From Prunus persica (Eukaryota > Streptophyta > Magnoliopsida > Rosales > Rosaceae), in assembly GCF_000346465.2 (NCBI RefSeq), contig NC_034010.1:490232-554231 (forward strand): a DNA stretch of 64,000 nt. Reading direction: 5' to 3'. The notes beneath the pieces are model-generated. The model was given only the letters and a program-made list of their open reading frames with translations. It searched no databases and was not told the origin of the DNA. The position numbers and the translations under genes are program-made. This document shows, in pieces, positions 13,601-25,536 of this stretch. Numbering within the stretch: the stretch's first letter is position 1; each line of letters begins with the position of its first letter.

Positions 13601-16600
13601 ATTACAACTTGAGAAATAATTTTGGATTTCAAATAACCTGCAGCATATACTAACAAATGCTTTGCACATCTCATATATAATCGATCGGACGCCAATGGTT
13701 TTGGTTTAAACAATAGGTCAAATAATGCCATGATCCTTACATTTAAACTACCACATACACTTTTTTTAAACGCATGCTTTCATCACCGTCTTGCATTTTG
13801 AGTTGTTTATAATGAAGCATACGTTTGCATGTAATTCGTACTAAAAAACTCTGAGAGATATATATATATATCAAGACATTGAGATAACGCCAATTAATTA
13901 AAATCACTCTGACTCTGACTCTGAGGTAATCTATCTACAATATTATTTTTTTAATATCACTTTTTAATGTGCAAAATGATGAGGAGATCATATGGCAAAC
14001 TGGCATGTGAGCTAGAGAATGTGCCAAAATGTTGACCCAAAAATTTAATGAAAATTGTAAGTGGGTCATAACTATGGATGGTCGTGTTTTACCAACCAAG
14101 ACCATGAATTATTAAAGAGTAATGTATAGCTTGATGTATAATGTTCCATGTCAGAAATTTAATAAAATAAATATAATATATAATGAGCGATTTTATTATT
14201 AATATTGTTGAGATTTTTTTGGATAAAATTTTATATTTATTGGTCTTTATAAGTAGATAAGTTAAAAGATAATATCGATGTTATTAAAAAGTGATTAAAT
14301 TAGAAACAATATTTTTAGTACATGTTGTTGAGCTGCAAATCTCACACAATATATTAAAATGAAAATATTTACATATACCATATTTTCTAATAACATAGCA
14401 TTGTTATTATATAAGTTTCCATCCAAAAGCCTATTAATCATTCAATGTGTGTTAATAATAGAATTAAATATGCTATGGCTCTACAATTTTTATGACATAT
14501 TATTAGGATTACACAATTAATTGTTTAAATCATGCATAGGCATATACATACATATAAAACTATACAAAAAATGATGTATTATATATCGTGTTACATCACA
14601 TTCGCTCGAAATTCTGATGTTGTTTTTGGTTCAAAATGAATTTTTTGTTGTTGAAAAAATATTAACAAATAAATAAATAAATAGTCTTTGGATACCTCTT
14701 TACCCTGCAGCCTGCATAATAAAATTGTGGTTGGCTTGACGTGCATGACTAAAGAATATTTGACTCAACTACATGACCGCCAGTGTGGACGGCTGACAAA
14801 TTATTGTATAGCAGCTAGCTATAGCTAGAGCTAGCTGGTCATGTATCATTTCAAGTCTATATCTATAGTCATGAAATGGAGTTAATCATATATACTTAGG
14901 TATTCAACTCTATCGTCTTTGTATTCACATGAATCGAATTTGAGACTTTTTAAAAATTAAGTGTAGCATACACGTGACAGCTTAACTGAATATAAACTAA
15001 CTAATATTATTACCAGAGGCAAGTCACACTAAACCGAAGACTTTCTTTTTTAAATATTTAATTACGCAAATCGTTGTTGAATACATGTTAATGCTTTCGA
15101 ATTAACAGTCTCACCTCACACATGTCATCTTCAATGAAATTATATAAGGCCACCATGTCACATAGTCTTTAATTAAAAATTCTTTCTGTATCGAAACCAA
15201 ACTCTTCGACAAGTGACTAAAAAGATAGCTCTTTCTTACACGCAAGGATTTGTGGCTCGGGAAATGCCATATTGCTTTTATTTAATTACAGAAATAGAAG
15301 ATATATTAAGTAGACTTGATGATGTAAGTTGAAGTATGGAGGAGAATAGTAGGTTTCTGGTGTGAGAGATGGATATCAGCCATCATTGAAACCTTGAAAG
15401 GGAGAGAGCTTGAAATTTAGGGTATGAGAAAATGACATCCCATAAAAAGCCATTGGCCAGACAGAAACAAAAGGCACAGCTGGAGCCTGTAAAGGAGGCT
15501 TGTGGGGTTTATTTTTCTTTCTGCAATTTTGTTTTTGACACAACTTCCAATGATCCAAACATGCAGTGGTGTCCATGTCATGGCTTCAGGCTTCAGTTTG
15601 GTACTTTTCCCACTTTGGTTGATTAAATCAGCAATCACCCAATAATAATTGTTGTTCCTTATTCAATAAATAAGAGCAAAGTTGATCACTTTACCAACAA
15701 GAAAACATCATTGTACGTTTGAATCAACTCCACTTTCTTTCGTGGTTCTTGGCTTCTTATCTTTTTTTATTGAGCCAAAATATTATTGGGTCTTGAACAA
15801 TATGTAAGATCTTCATCTTCTTCTATCAACATGTCCCTTTCAAAATCCCACTCATTTTACCAACTTCATTCACCCAATTATGATGAATGAGTATCTCTTT
15901 GAGTAGTGGTTAAGATTGTACATACATACAATTATGGCTTGCAAAATGCATGTAATCACTACAGGGTAAGAAGCATAAGATGGACACTGTTGACGGCTAT
16001 TTATTTAATTATGATTTTGGTTACTTATCATTTTATTTAGTTTTATTGACACAAGATAGTCTTTGGAATGTGAAACAGTAGCTAGACATAACAGATTTTT
16101 TACTTTTTATTTTTAGTTGGGATTGGGACGTTCCACTTCCACACTTAATGGATCTTAGCTTAGGGTTTTACATTAGTTTTGTCTATGTTTCTTTAATCTT
16201 TATGCATCATTTGATTGTGTCTTATTACATTGTCTCATTTGCTATTCCCTAGTCCCTACAACCCACATTGGTTTTGGGCATTTTGGCGTAAGTGCGAAGT
16301 AATAATAGTTCTTTTATTTATTTATTTATTTTTTTGTTACAAAAGTAATTTTTCATTTTGTTTTTGTATGAACATGCATTCAAGAAAGAACCCATTTACA
16401 AAAGAGAGGAATTAATTAACACCATTATCCATTGCTTGGTCCCAAATCCAACTATGATGGCATCTATCTACCTGGGACTAAGCAATTTCATGGGCCCCAC
16501 CATAGCTAAAAAAAAAAAGAAGCCAATGTGGCAGGGGAATTGAGGAGTCACTGTCTGACACGTGGAAGGTGATGCCAGCATGGAAAAGTACTGTTTCCCC

Positions 16601-16985
16601 AGCTGGCATTTTGAGATTATTGTGGAAAAATGTTTTTTGCCCTTATTTTTTGGGAGTTGGGTGGGTTTGTATAGAAGAATGTGTAGGTCTCTCGATCCCT
16701 ATTGGTCTAGTTTTAGGAGGGAGGGAGGGACAGAAACCAACCCAGGCTGTTGGTTTGGGAAAGGGAAAGAGTCACATGGTGGCCTTCTCTGCTGAATTTT
16801 ATTTGTTTGTGTTATTGTGACAGCTGGCTCCACTACAACACGACACGCATTCTCCTCGAGATGTAAGTTGTAAGACATTGTCCACCTCCCTCCCCTAATA
16901 ATTCTATTCTATTCTATCCTTTTCAAATTTTCAAATTTTCTTTTATTGACCCAACCACCCACCTATGTATATGTAAGAATAATAA
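10691..16985. other. Long intergenic stretch without a recognisable gene
   Basis: About 6.3 kb of AT-rich DNA. Open frames at 11290-11649, 11680-12059, 15376-15638 and 16215-16820 show no family signature, no splice-linked continuation and no consistent codon pattern, and are treated as chance. The segment at 16550-16860 is less AT-rich and contains a CACGTGG (G-box-like) at about 16559, so a promoter or noncoding transcript is possible but unsupported. No tRNA or known miRNA precursor was recognised. Confidence 0.5.
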
Positions 16986-16989
16986 GAAT

Positions 16990-17215
16990 AATTCTACAAA
17001 GTTTCAAAATTAAGTAAATTTAGATTTTAATCACCTTTTTCCAAAGTTTTTTTAAAAAAGACAGAAAAATCTCTTAACTTTCAAATCAAAGACATGCAAA
17101 TGTAAAAGATTCTTTAGGAAATCCAAAAATAAATAAGGGCAATTTTGTTCATTTTAGTTTCTTTTAAAAAATTTCTCTTTCCTTTGAATTTTTCCAAAAT
17201 CTCCCTTCAAATTAT
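16990..17215. repeat. Dispersed repeat shared in inverse orientation with 40175-40395
   Basis: The sequence from 'aagtaaatttag' through 'gacagaaaaatctct', 'agacatgcaaatgtaaa' and 'ataagggcaattttgt' closely matches the reverse complement of 40175-40395 over about 220 bp. No coding content. It is probably the edge of a non-autonomous transposon; its ends and class are not defined. Confidence 0.7.
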
Positions 17216-17950
17216 TGCACTGCTTAAATTGGGCTAAAGATAACTTACTCATACCATAAAAATTTATGGTTGATTTTTTATTATTTTTTATTACCAGATA
17301 TGATCTTAAAAAGGAAGCTTTGAAGATAAGCAGTTTCGATCATCAAACAACTTTACTGAGATGAGAATCATATGATAAATATAGCTAGCATTTCCCTTTT
17401 GAGAAAGTTAATATCAAATAAAATCAAACTTACCACAAACAACTAGAAATCAAACTTACCACAATGATATTAATCTCTCGTCTATTTAAATCGAACTTAA
17501 AACCAACTCCAATCAAATAAAAACAACTATCACTATATCAAATGATATAGTTGATATTCTTTATATTATCTTTTATCTCTCTTTATATAAGATATTAATT
17601 GCACACATTATGTCATAGTTGATATCTTAATTATAATGTAAAATTATGCAAAACATAACTGGCTTGAAAAGCCTATTAAATAAATAAATAATAATTGGCA
17701 TGCCTAGAGAAGATAATAATTGATATGAATTACATGATATTAGTAATTTAATATAAAAATAAAGATTAATAATGAAAGTAGGTAGCTGGCATGTATTGGA
17801 ATTACCATGTAAAGCACCATAATACATGACATTGTATATGATCATTGGTTGGTATTTTGATCTAAAATAGTAAATGGTTTATCAGATTCCTCCAAGAAAA
17901 ATAAAAGGGACAGAATATTATTATTTATTACTTCACATCCCACTAAGACG
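17216..17950. other. AT-rich intergenic DNA upstream of the O-fucosyltransferase gene
   Basis: Nothing coding. Short repeated blocks occur, such as 'aaactagaaatcaaacttaccaca' near 17430-17463 and 'gatatagttgatat' near 17545. Confidence 0.4.
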
Positions 17951-17954
17951 TGTC

Positions 17955-17962
17955 TATAAATA
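17955..17962 (+). promoter_or_regulatory. TATA box of the O-fucosyltransferase-family gene
   Basis: TATAAATA lies about 310 bp upstream of the ATG at 18270. It is followed by a CA-rich stretch (about 18003-18040) and a (CT)n tract at about 18117-18132, typical of plant 5' untranslated leaders. The implied leader is fairly long, roughly 280 nt, unless an intron interrupts it. Confidence 0.55.
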
Positions 17963-18269
17963 AACCGGAAGCTTCTTAATTTAAGCTCATAAAATTGTCC
18001 CAATACACACTCAACTCAACTCAACACAAACGCACAGACACAGCTTTCCTCTTCTTTTCATAAATAAACGTAAACGCGTTCAGACTTCCGTGTTCCCGCC
18101 GCCTGTTTCAGACCATTCTCTCTCTCTCTCTCCCTCTGAATGGTCAATGAGAGAGAGTAAAGGAAGCTCATAAATACAGAAAACACGCAAACAAGATCAA
18201 ATTTTTTTTGTCCTTCTTTCTTTTGAAGAAGAAGAACAGAGCTTCTCTGGCTCTCAGCCTATCCTATCA

Positions 18270-21200
18270 ATGGCCAAGTCAAAGAACAACAACACTAATA
18301 AGCTTTCTTACATTTCAGTCCCTTCTCAGATAATCAATTCTTTGTCATCATCTTCTCTGCAATCGCTTCTTCTTTCACCTAAGAAATCTTCAAGGAGTAA
18401 AAACAGGTACTTGAGCTGGTTCACCAACTACAGGAGCCCAAAGTTCTGGGTTTTATTTCTGTTTCTCTTTGGCTTTCTTGGTATGCTGAAGTTGGGATTC
18501 AACCTTGACCCTTTGATCCCATATTCTCCATACCCATGTACCACAACTCAGTTACAGAACTTGGTCTCTAATGGGTATTTAAAATCACATATGGCTATTG
18601 CTTCAAATGGTGAAAACAGTCACCAAGTTGAGGTTTTCAACAGTGTGAGCCATTCACAGCCTTTGATTTCAAATGGGAATTTGAAATCAGAGGTGGATGT
18701 TGAAGAAGCTGAGAAAAGTGAGTTTTGGAAGCAACCGGATGGTTTGGGGTATCGGCCGTGCTTGGCCTTGAGCAATGAGTATAAGAAAGCTAGTGTAGGT
18801 ATTGTGAAGGATAAGACAAAATATCTGATTGTTGTTGTTTCTGGTGGGATGAACCAGCAAAGGAATCAGATTGTTGATGCTGTGGTCATTGCTAGGATTC
18901 TTGGGGCTGCTTTGGTTGTTCCCATTTTGCAAGTTAATGTTATTTGGGGAGATGAAAGGTAAAGAATGCTACAACTCACATTTTCCTAACTGAAAGGATA
19001 TCTTCATTTAATGAGTTTGTGCTTTGTTGTTGTTGTTGGTTTATGGTTGATTTCTGTTGTGCTATACTGTTTAGGAGACTCAGAGTTTATTTCTGTGTCT
19101 TATTTTATGGGTGCAGTGAATTTTCTGATATCTTTGATTTGGAGCACTTCAAGAAAGTTCTTGCCAATGATGTTCGTATAGTTTCTTCACTGCCATCGAC
19201 ACATATAATGACAAGGCCGGTGGAGGAGAAACGGACTCCCCTTCATGCTTCACCTAATTGGATTCGGTCACGTTATCTCAAGCGGGTAAGAATCATTGCT
19301 GTCTTTGTGCTTGCTTTCAATTAAGCAGCCGTGTTGTTTTTCAAAACATTTATGTTGTTTTTCAAAACATTTGAATAAAGGAAATATGAAATAGAGAAAA
19401 GATGCTTTGGCAGCTGTTAGATTGTTATGTATGGAGCTTAAACTTGTTTGTGGGCCTTGTGACACAATCGGTTTGGTTTTGTTTGGTTCTTTGTTTTTGC
19501 TGGTGCGTTCCTACACAAGTGTCGGCTTTCGACCTGCTGTTCTCATCTTTTAGTTTTTACTATTGTTCCTACTATACTCTAACCATGCTGTGATCACACA
19601 ATTGAAGAGCCGTCCAGTCCAATCCAATGCCTAAAATGTTGTACTTAATTATCTAATTGTAGTAGTTGAATATGCGTGTTTTGGAAAGATAAATCTCATG
19701 TGCTGCCTATCATTTTAACTATATAAAACTAATGACGAGTGCAAGTTTTTCTGATCTTATGCTAAAAATTATAATAATTTTGAGTTTGTTGATTTCAGTA
19801 ACATGATTTTTTTATTCATGATTATCTGTCTTGTCGTGTGTGGTTAGAACAAATCTCCTGTGGAATGCGAATCAGCACTACAAATTATGCTAATTCCTCT
19901 TTTTCTTTGCAGATTAAAAGAGAAGGGGTTTTGCTTCTAAGAGGCTTGGATTCAAGACTCTCTAAGGATCTTCCATCTGATCTTCAAAAACTTCGATGCA
20001 AGGTAATGTGCGAAATACGTCTTTAATTTCCTTTGTATATGCAAACTGACTTTGTTTCTTTTTGTTTTACCTGGTATGATGGAAAATAATTGACTACATT
20101 TCTACTGTATTGACAGCCTTTAGATTTGTATCAGTCGTGAATAAATCTGTAACTTTGATTACAGAAATGAAAGGAGGTTCTAGTTCGAGAGACAGCTGAC
20201 TCTAATCTCTTCTTTGTTTGACATCAGGTTGCCTTTCATGCATTGAGGTTTGCTCCCCCAATTTTGGGAATTGGTAACAAGCTTGCAGAGAGGATGAGCA
20301 GTAAGGGACCTTACCTTGCCCTTCATCTCAGAATGGAGAAGGATGTATGGGTGAGGACTGGTTGCCTTCCTGGTTTGAGCCCTGAATATGATGAGATAGT
20401 AAACAATGAGAGGATACAGCGGCCAGAGCTCCTAACTGGAAGATCGAACATGACGTACCATGAAAGAAAACTTGCAGGTCTCTGCCCCTTGAATGCCTTG
20501 GAGGTGACCAGGTAAGAATGTTAGCCAAATATGTATTTATTTTAAGGCATTTTAACATAAACCAATTTGATATCTATTATCCTATTTGTTCTATGTATCA
20601 GAGAGTTTTATAACAGGCAAAATTTTGTGTTTTAGGTTGCTTAAAGCTCTAGGAGCACCAAAAAATGCAAGAATATATTGGGCTGGAGGGCATCCATTTG
20701 GTGGAAAAGAAGCCTTGCTGCCATTAACTGGAGAATTTCCCCATTTTTACAATAAGGAAGATCTTGCTTTGCCCGGTGAACTAGAACCTTTTTCAAATAG
20801 AGCTTCTGTCATGGCGGCCATTGATTATATAGTTTCCGAGAATAGTGACGTCTTCATGCCGTCTCATGGGGGAAATATGGGCCATGCTATCCAGGTATAG
20901 TTTATTTGTTTCGGTCTTAACAGATAGGTAATATATGCTAGATAAAATACTTCACAAGTACAAGAGAGCACAACAATATGACTGAAGTAAATCAAGTTGA
21001 AAGAAAGTGAAAAAGAATGAAATACTTAAGGATACTTGCGGAACTGATCTGACATTGTTAAATGAAATCATGAGTTGAAGTGGGGCAAACGTACACATTT
21101 GGACTGAGTACCTTTGTATTTTCTAGAAAATATTTGAGGATCATATAATACAGATACTATGAAAAAAGTTTTTGTGCATGCGTAAAATTCTTGAGAGGTA

Positions 21201-21698
21201 AAATAGCCTGGAATAAGAAAAAAGAGATGTGCCATTGGGGCCTTGTCATGAATTACTATTATTGTCACTTCTGCCTTTTCCATTTGGAAAAACTTACAGA
21301 ATATAGGAGGTATACAGCTAATAGAAAAAAGAAAATTGTGTTAAGGAAATATGCTGGGAAGACAAATAATATGAAAATGTCATATGAGTAGTTCTTTACA
21401 CATGATGGTTACTTAATTTGCTGGGGACTTCTCTTACACCAAGATTTGTATTTTCTTTCAGGGCTACCGTGCCTATGCTGGCCACAAAAAGTATATAACT
21501 CCAGACAAAAGGCATATGCTTCCATATTTTCTGAACTCTTCTCTCCCGGAAGCAGAGTTCAATAGGATCATAAAGGAATTGCACAAAGATTCATTAGGGC
21601 AGCCAGACCTCAGGACTAGCAGAGCTGGAAAAGATGTCACAAAGTATCCTGTTCCTGAGTGTATGTGCAATGATTCTCGTACTCATTCGTATCTGTGA
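18270..21698 (+). CDS. Plant O-fucosyltransferase-family protein (type II Golgi membrane)
   Basis: Member of the plant GDP-fucose protein O-fucosyltransferase-like family (formerly DUF246), presumed to glycosylate proteins or wall polymers in the Golgi. Exons: 18270-18958, 19117-19285, 19913-20002, 20228-20511, 20636-20894 and 21462-21698; phases match and give 575 aa. Residues 1-58 are a Ser/Lys-rich cytosolic tail, about 59-77 a single membrane anchor (FWVLFLFLFGFLGM), and 78-150 a variable stem. The catalytic domain starts near 150, with the GGMNQQRNQ nucleotide-sugar motif at 192-200, HLRMEKD at 349-355 and SHGGNMGHAIQ at 487-497. The sequence from VNVIWGDESEF to LPSDLQKLRCKVAFHALRF is strongly typical of one conserved subgroup (Arabidopsis OFT20-like, from memory). 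No gene symbol is assigned because the acceptor substrate is unknown. Confidence 0.93.
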
Positions 21699-23043
21699 GT
21701 TAACTCTGGAATGGCCTGCTTAATTGACAAATTGAAACTTCTCAGAAAATCCCTTGAATTTGAGCCCGCTGGAAAGGTTTCTACAGGGCAATGATGGTTC
21801 TTTGGATGGCCAGTTTTTAAGAGTAACAGCATCACACTCAACTTGTGAGTTTGCTCACATTTTTTCTTTCACACTCCTTCCTTTGTGGGCACATTCAAGT
21901 GAGGAAGACAAATGGATGCTTATAAGATGATACAGTATATGGTTCTGTGGAAAGAAAAACTCTGTGAAGTTTCCCTGTCCCCTGGATTTGCTTTGGGACT
22001 TTCATAAGCAGCTGGCAGAAGGCGAAGAAGGTCCCCTAATTCTTTAATTCTTTATAGGAAATATTCTTTTAGGATAGATTTTCCCCATTTTGGTTTCGTT
22101 CATTTATTGTGCTACATCGATGTATTATAATTTATAGAACAAGCATGTAAATAAGCATATTTCCAGTAATAATACATATATATTTTTTGCAAGCTCCCAT
22201 CATGTTGGAGTTAAACACATGTGCTGGTTCTTCATGCCGCAGTTGCAGCAGGTTCAATTTTCTTGTAATGCTCTCTGTACATTGATGCAAAATTCACTAT
22301 ATTTATTTACCTTAATTGATAAATCAAAGAAGCAATTTTTCATAACCCACTTTCCTGATATTGACCTGATTTGGGAATTTAACTGTCACATGTAGACCTT
22401 TAACAGTTCTCTTTCTCACATGTAAGCTGCTAGCGGAGGGATCCCCTTACATGAATTCCAAATGTATTCACACTTTATTATCACGTCAGGGGAGTTCTGG
22501 AGGAGGCAGTCAGAGAAGTTCCATCCCTAGAGCTTGGTGAGAGTTCAAGGTAAGTAGAAATATTTATTTGAGGCAAAATCATACAAATTGTGACAGACAC
22601 ATTATGAATGCACGTAATGTCTCAGATCCACGCTTACTATTAACAATAGTATCAACTGTACATGAGAACTAAACTGAATCGAACCAACTTATAGGCTGAC
22701 TATCAAATAGTTGTCAAAAGTGTTCTAGATAGGCAGGGTCATGGGTGTACTCGGGGCAAAGGTATTGGAGTGTGAAAAGGCAGATATTTGAAATCCAAGC
22801 TACATATAGAAATTTATACATTTCTCCACTGAATCATGTAACTCATTATTTGCTATTGGATTTCCACAGGCTGAATCATGCAACTCAGTATTTACTATTG
22901 CATTTTCAAATCTCTTTTCCATACACAGACTTTATTTGTTTAATTGCTCCGAAGGTCCAGTTCTTCTTTGTATTATAATTATCTATCCTTATTTATCTTA
23001 CCAAATGCAATTTCCAATTTTATTTTATTCACTTTCATATGGT
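21699..23043. other. 3' flank and intergenic DNA between convergent genes
   Basis: Probably includes the 3' UTR of the O-fucosyltransferase gene (about 21699-22200) and, near 23050-23226, the 3' UTR of the lipoxygenase on the opposite strand. The direct repeat 'ctgaatcatg-aactca-tattt' occurs at about 22830 and 22871. No gene is seen. Confidence 0.5.
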
Positions 23044-23226
23044 CTCTAGTCCCATTAACATTTTACTTCTTCCACTCAACAAATTATCTGATGACTTCAA
23101 GTTGAGTGGAACAAGAGTGGGATGGAACGAAAATAGTTTTGAACAGAACTTTTAGGCAACCCATGTTATTCATTCATTTATTAAGAGCCAAGTACTCTTA
23201 CAATTTTTAGAGCATCAACATCAAAT

Positions 23227-25464
23227 TTAGATGGAGATGCTGTTAGGAACTCCCATTCCTGTGACCCCAGGTGCTGAGAATGGCTTCAAAAGCTCATATG
23301 GAACAACACCTGCTCCAACTCTGTTTTTCAGTTTCAAGTTGGTATTCCTCTCATCAATAATTCCTTCCAGCCTCTTCAAATTTCCATTGAACCGCTCGAA
23401 TGCAGCATTTATCACGGGATTTTCAGCCCAGGATGACTCCAGTTTCTCACCAAGATACTCCTCATCAGGTGAATGATTAGATAACACATCCAAGACAGCC
23501 ATCACTTTTGTTGCTTGAATCTGTGAAGGGAAGCACATCAGCAGTGCCATTTCGGGTTTCTTCAAAAAGTTCTTGAAAAACTCCTCAGACGGATCTTCAG
23601 TTGGCATATTGGTACGTGCGATTGTAGGCTTGTTTGGGAAATATCCAGCATACATGTACTGTCCAAAGTTCACAGCTGCATGATGCCCAGCTGTTACCCA
23701 AATAATGGTTGTCAAAATGTGAATTAGATTTTCTGGGGTTTTCAAAACAGGCCACCATGGCTCATCTTTCTTGTCTGCATGGCCTTTTGTCCTAACTTCT
23801 GTCCACCAACCTTGAAGCTCCGTATCAGACTCAACAAGAGTTGGGTCTGGATAGTAGTGGTTTACATAGTCACCCACCCACTCCTTAATGGCATCCCAAA
23901 GAATGAGACCATCATTTGCAAATGGGTAGTCTTCAATTGTTAGCTTCAAACCATGCTCAGCTGTAGGATCCTCAACTGCCATTCCCCTGAAATTAAAGCA
24001 AACAGTAATTAGCCGATGAACTTCCATGGCGTTTCAAATGAAGTTTTTGTCTTTTAAGATTGGTAGCAACTAGATTGCATTCTTCGTTATAAAAAAAGTT
24101 GCCTGCGACAACACATGGTTTGGATGAATCTTATATTAGTCGTATCATGTGAAATACCTTCTGATGAGATCAGCTGGCAAAGCTTCCATGTCAAAGCGCC
24201 AGAGCTGGTCATAAGCAGCAGAACTGAGCTCAATGGAGTACTTTTCAGGTGAGAAGCAGCCCTCAATGATTCCACCTGCATTGATGAGGCTTTCTCTAGC
24301 AAGAGCATTGATTTCCATTGTATACCGAAAATGAGGATGCAGAAGTCTATAGATAGGATGCATTGCACTTAATTGTCGATTAGCTGCAATTATGTATGGC
24401 TCTGTAGCACAATGAGTCCTCAGCCTGTGAAAATATAACAGTGCAAACATGTTACCAACCATGCAACACTGACATACTTGCTACTTTTCAAATCCCTATT
24501 AGAGTAGATTCTTGCTTGAACTGAAGGCATGAGCTAGAAGCACCACTTGGGCACAGATTTGCTTACCAGTGGATGACAAGCTGATGATAGCCAGCATCAT
24601 GAGCACAAACATGAGCTTTAGCGAGCCTCCACAGCCAGCAACCAGTGGCATCCCAGGTTGGGGTGAACACTTGCTTCCATTGTGGCTTGTCACCAACCGG
24701 TGGTCGAGTGAGTTCAATGGCAACAGGCCTCAGCGTCCCATCCTCGGTGAGGAAGAGTAGTGTCCGAGAACCATACAGTGTGGTTCCTTCAATCTCTCTT
24801 ACTTTGTTCACATAAGGCATGTAAAGATCATGGTAATCCAAAATAAACATCTTCTTTCTTTTTAAAGCCTGCATTTCAAGTTCAAGCAATTGGCGTGCAC
24901 AAGGACACACACAGTTTACACGATTTCAAGTTATATGCATCAATGGGGGAAAATTTTCGTCCAGTTTAAAGGTGTACAATAAGAAAAATATAGGAGAGTT
25001 GGTGTCTATTTCGTGTTACCTCATCGACAGTCATACAACCTTTGATCTCTTTCTCCACCAGTTCTGTTGTAATCAATGATTCAGGTGGGCCGTAAATCTC
25101 AGGGTCAAGTTTACTCTTCAATGGCCACTCCTGCAGGTATAAAAGTACAGAATTTAGCACCACAAGAGAAAACAAGATATGCTATTAAACACTGTAATTA
25201 CTTGACCAACAAGGAAGATGGACGGGAGGAAGGGAACGTAGAAGTTTGATTTTCTTACTGAAGAGAAAGAGTAGTACTTGTATGTTTAAGAAAGCATACC
25301 GTGACAAGTTCTATACTGTATGGATTAAGACCAGCTAGAGTTTGCCGAGAAAATTCTTCATCTCTAAACCAAGCAAACTTGTCACCTGTAGAAGACGATT
25401 ACCTTAATCAAAAGGACAAAGACAATGTGGTATTTTCTCTTACTTAAAAGAGGACACAGACATG

Positions 25465-25536
<72 letters not shown>

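Noticed and set aside
16215..16820. Frames in the less AT-rich intergenic patch
   Set aside because: Overlapping frames with no family signal; a G-box nearby is not enough to call a gene.
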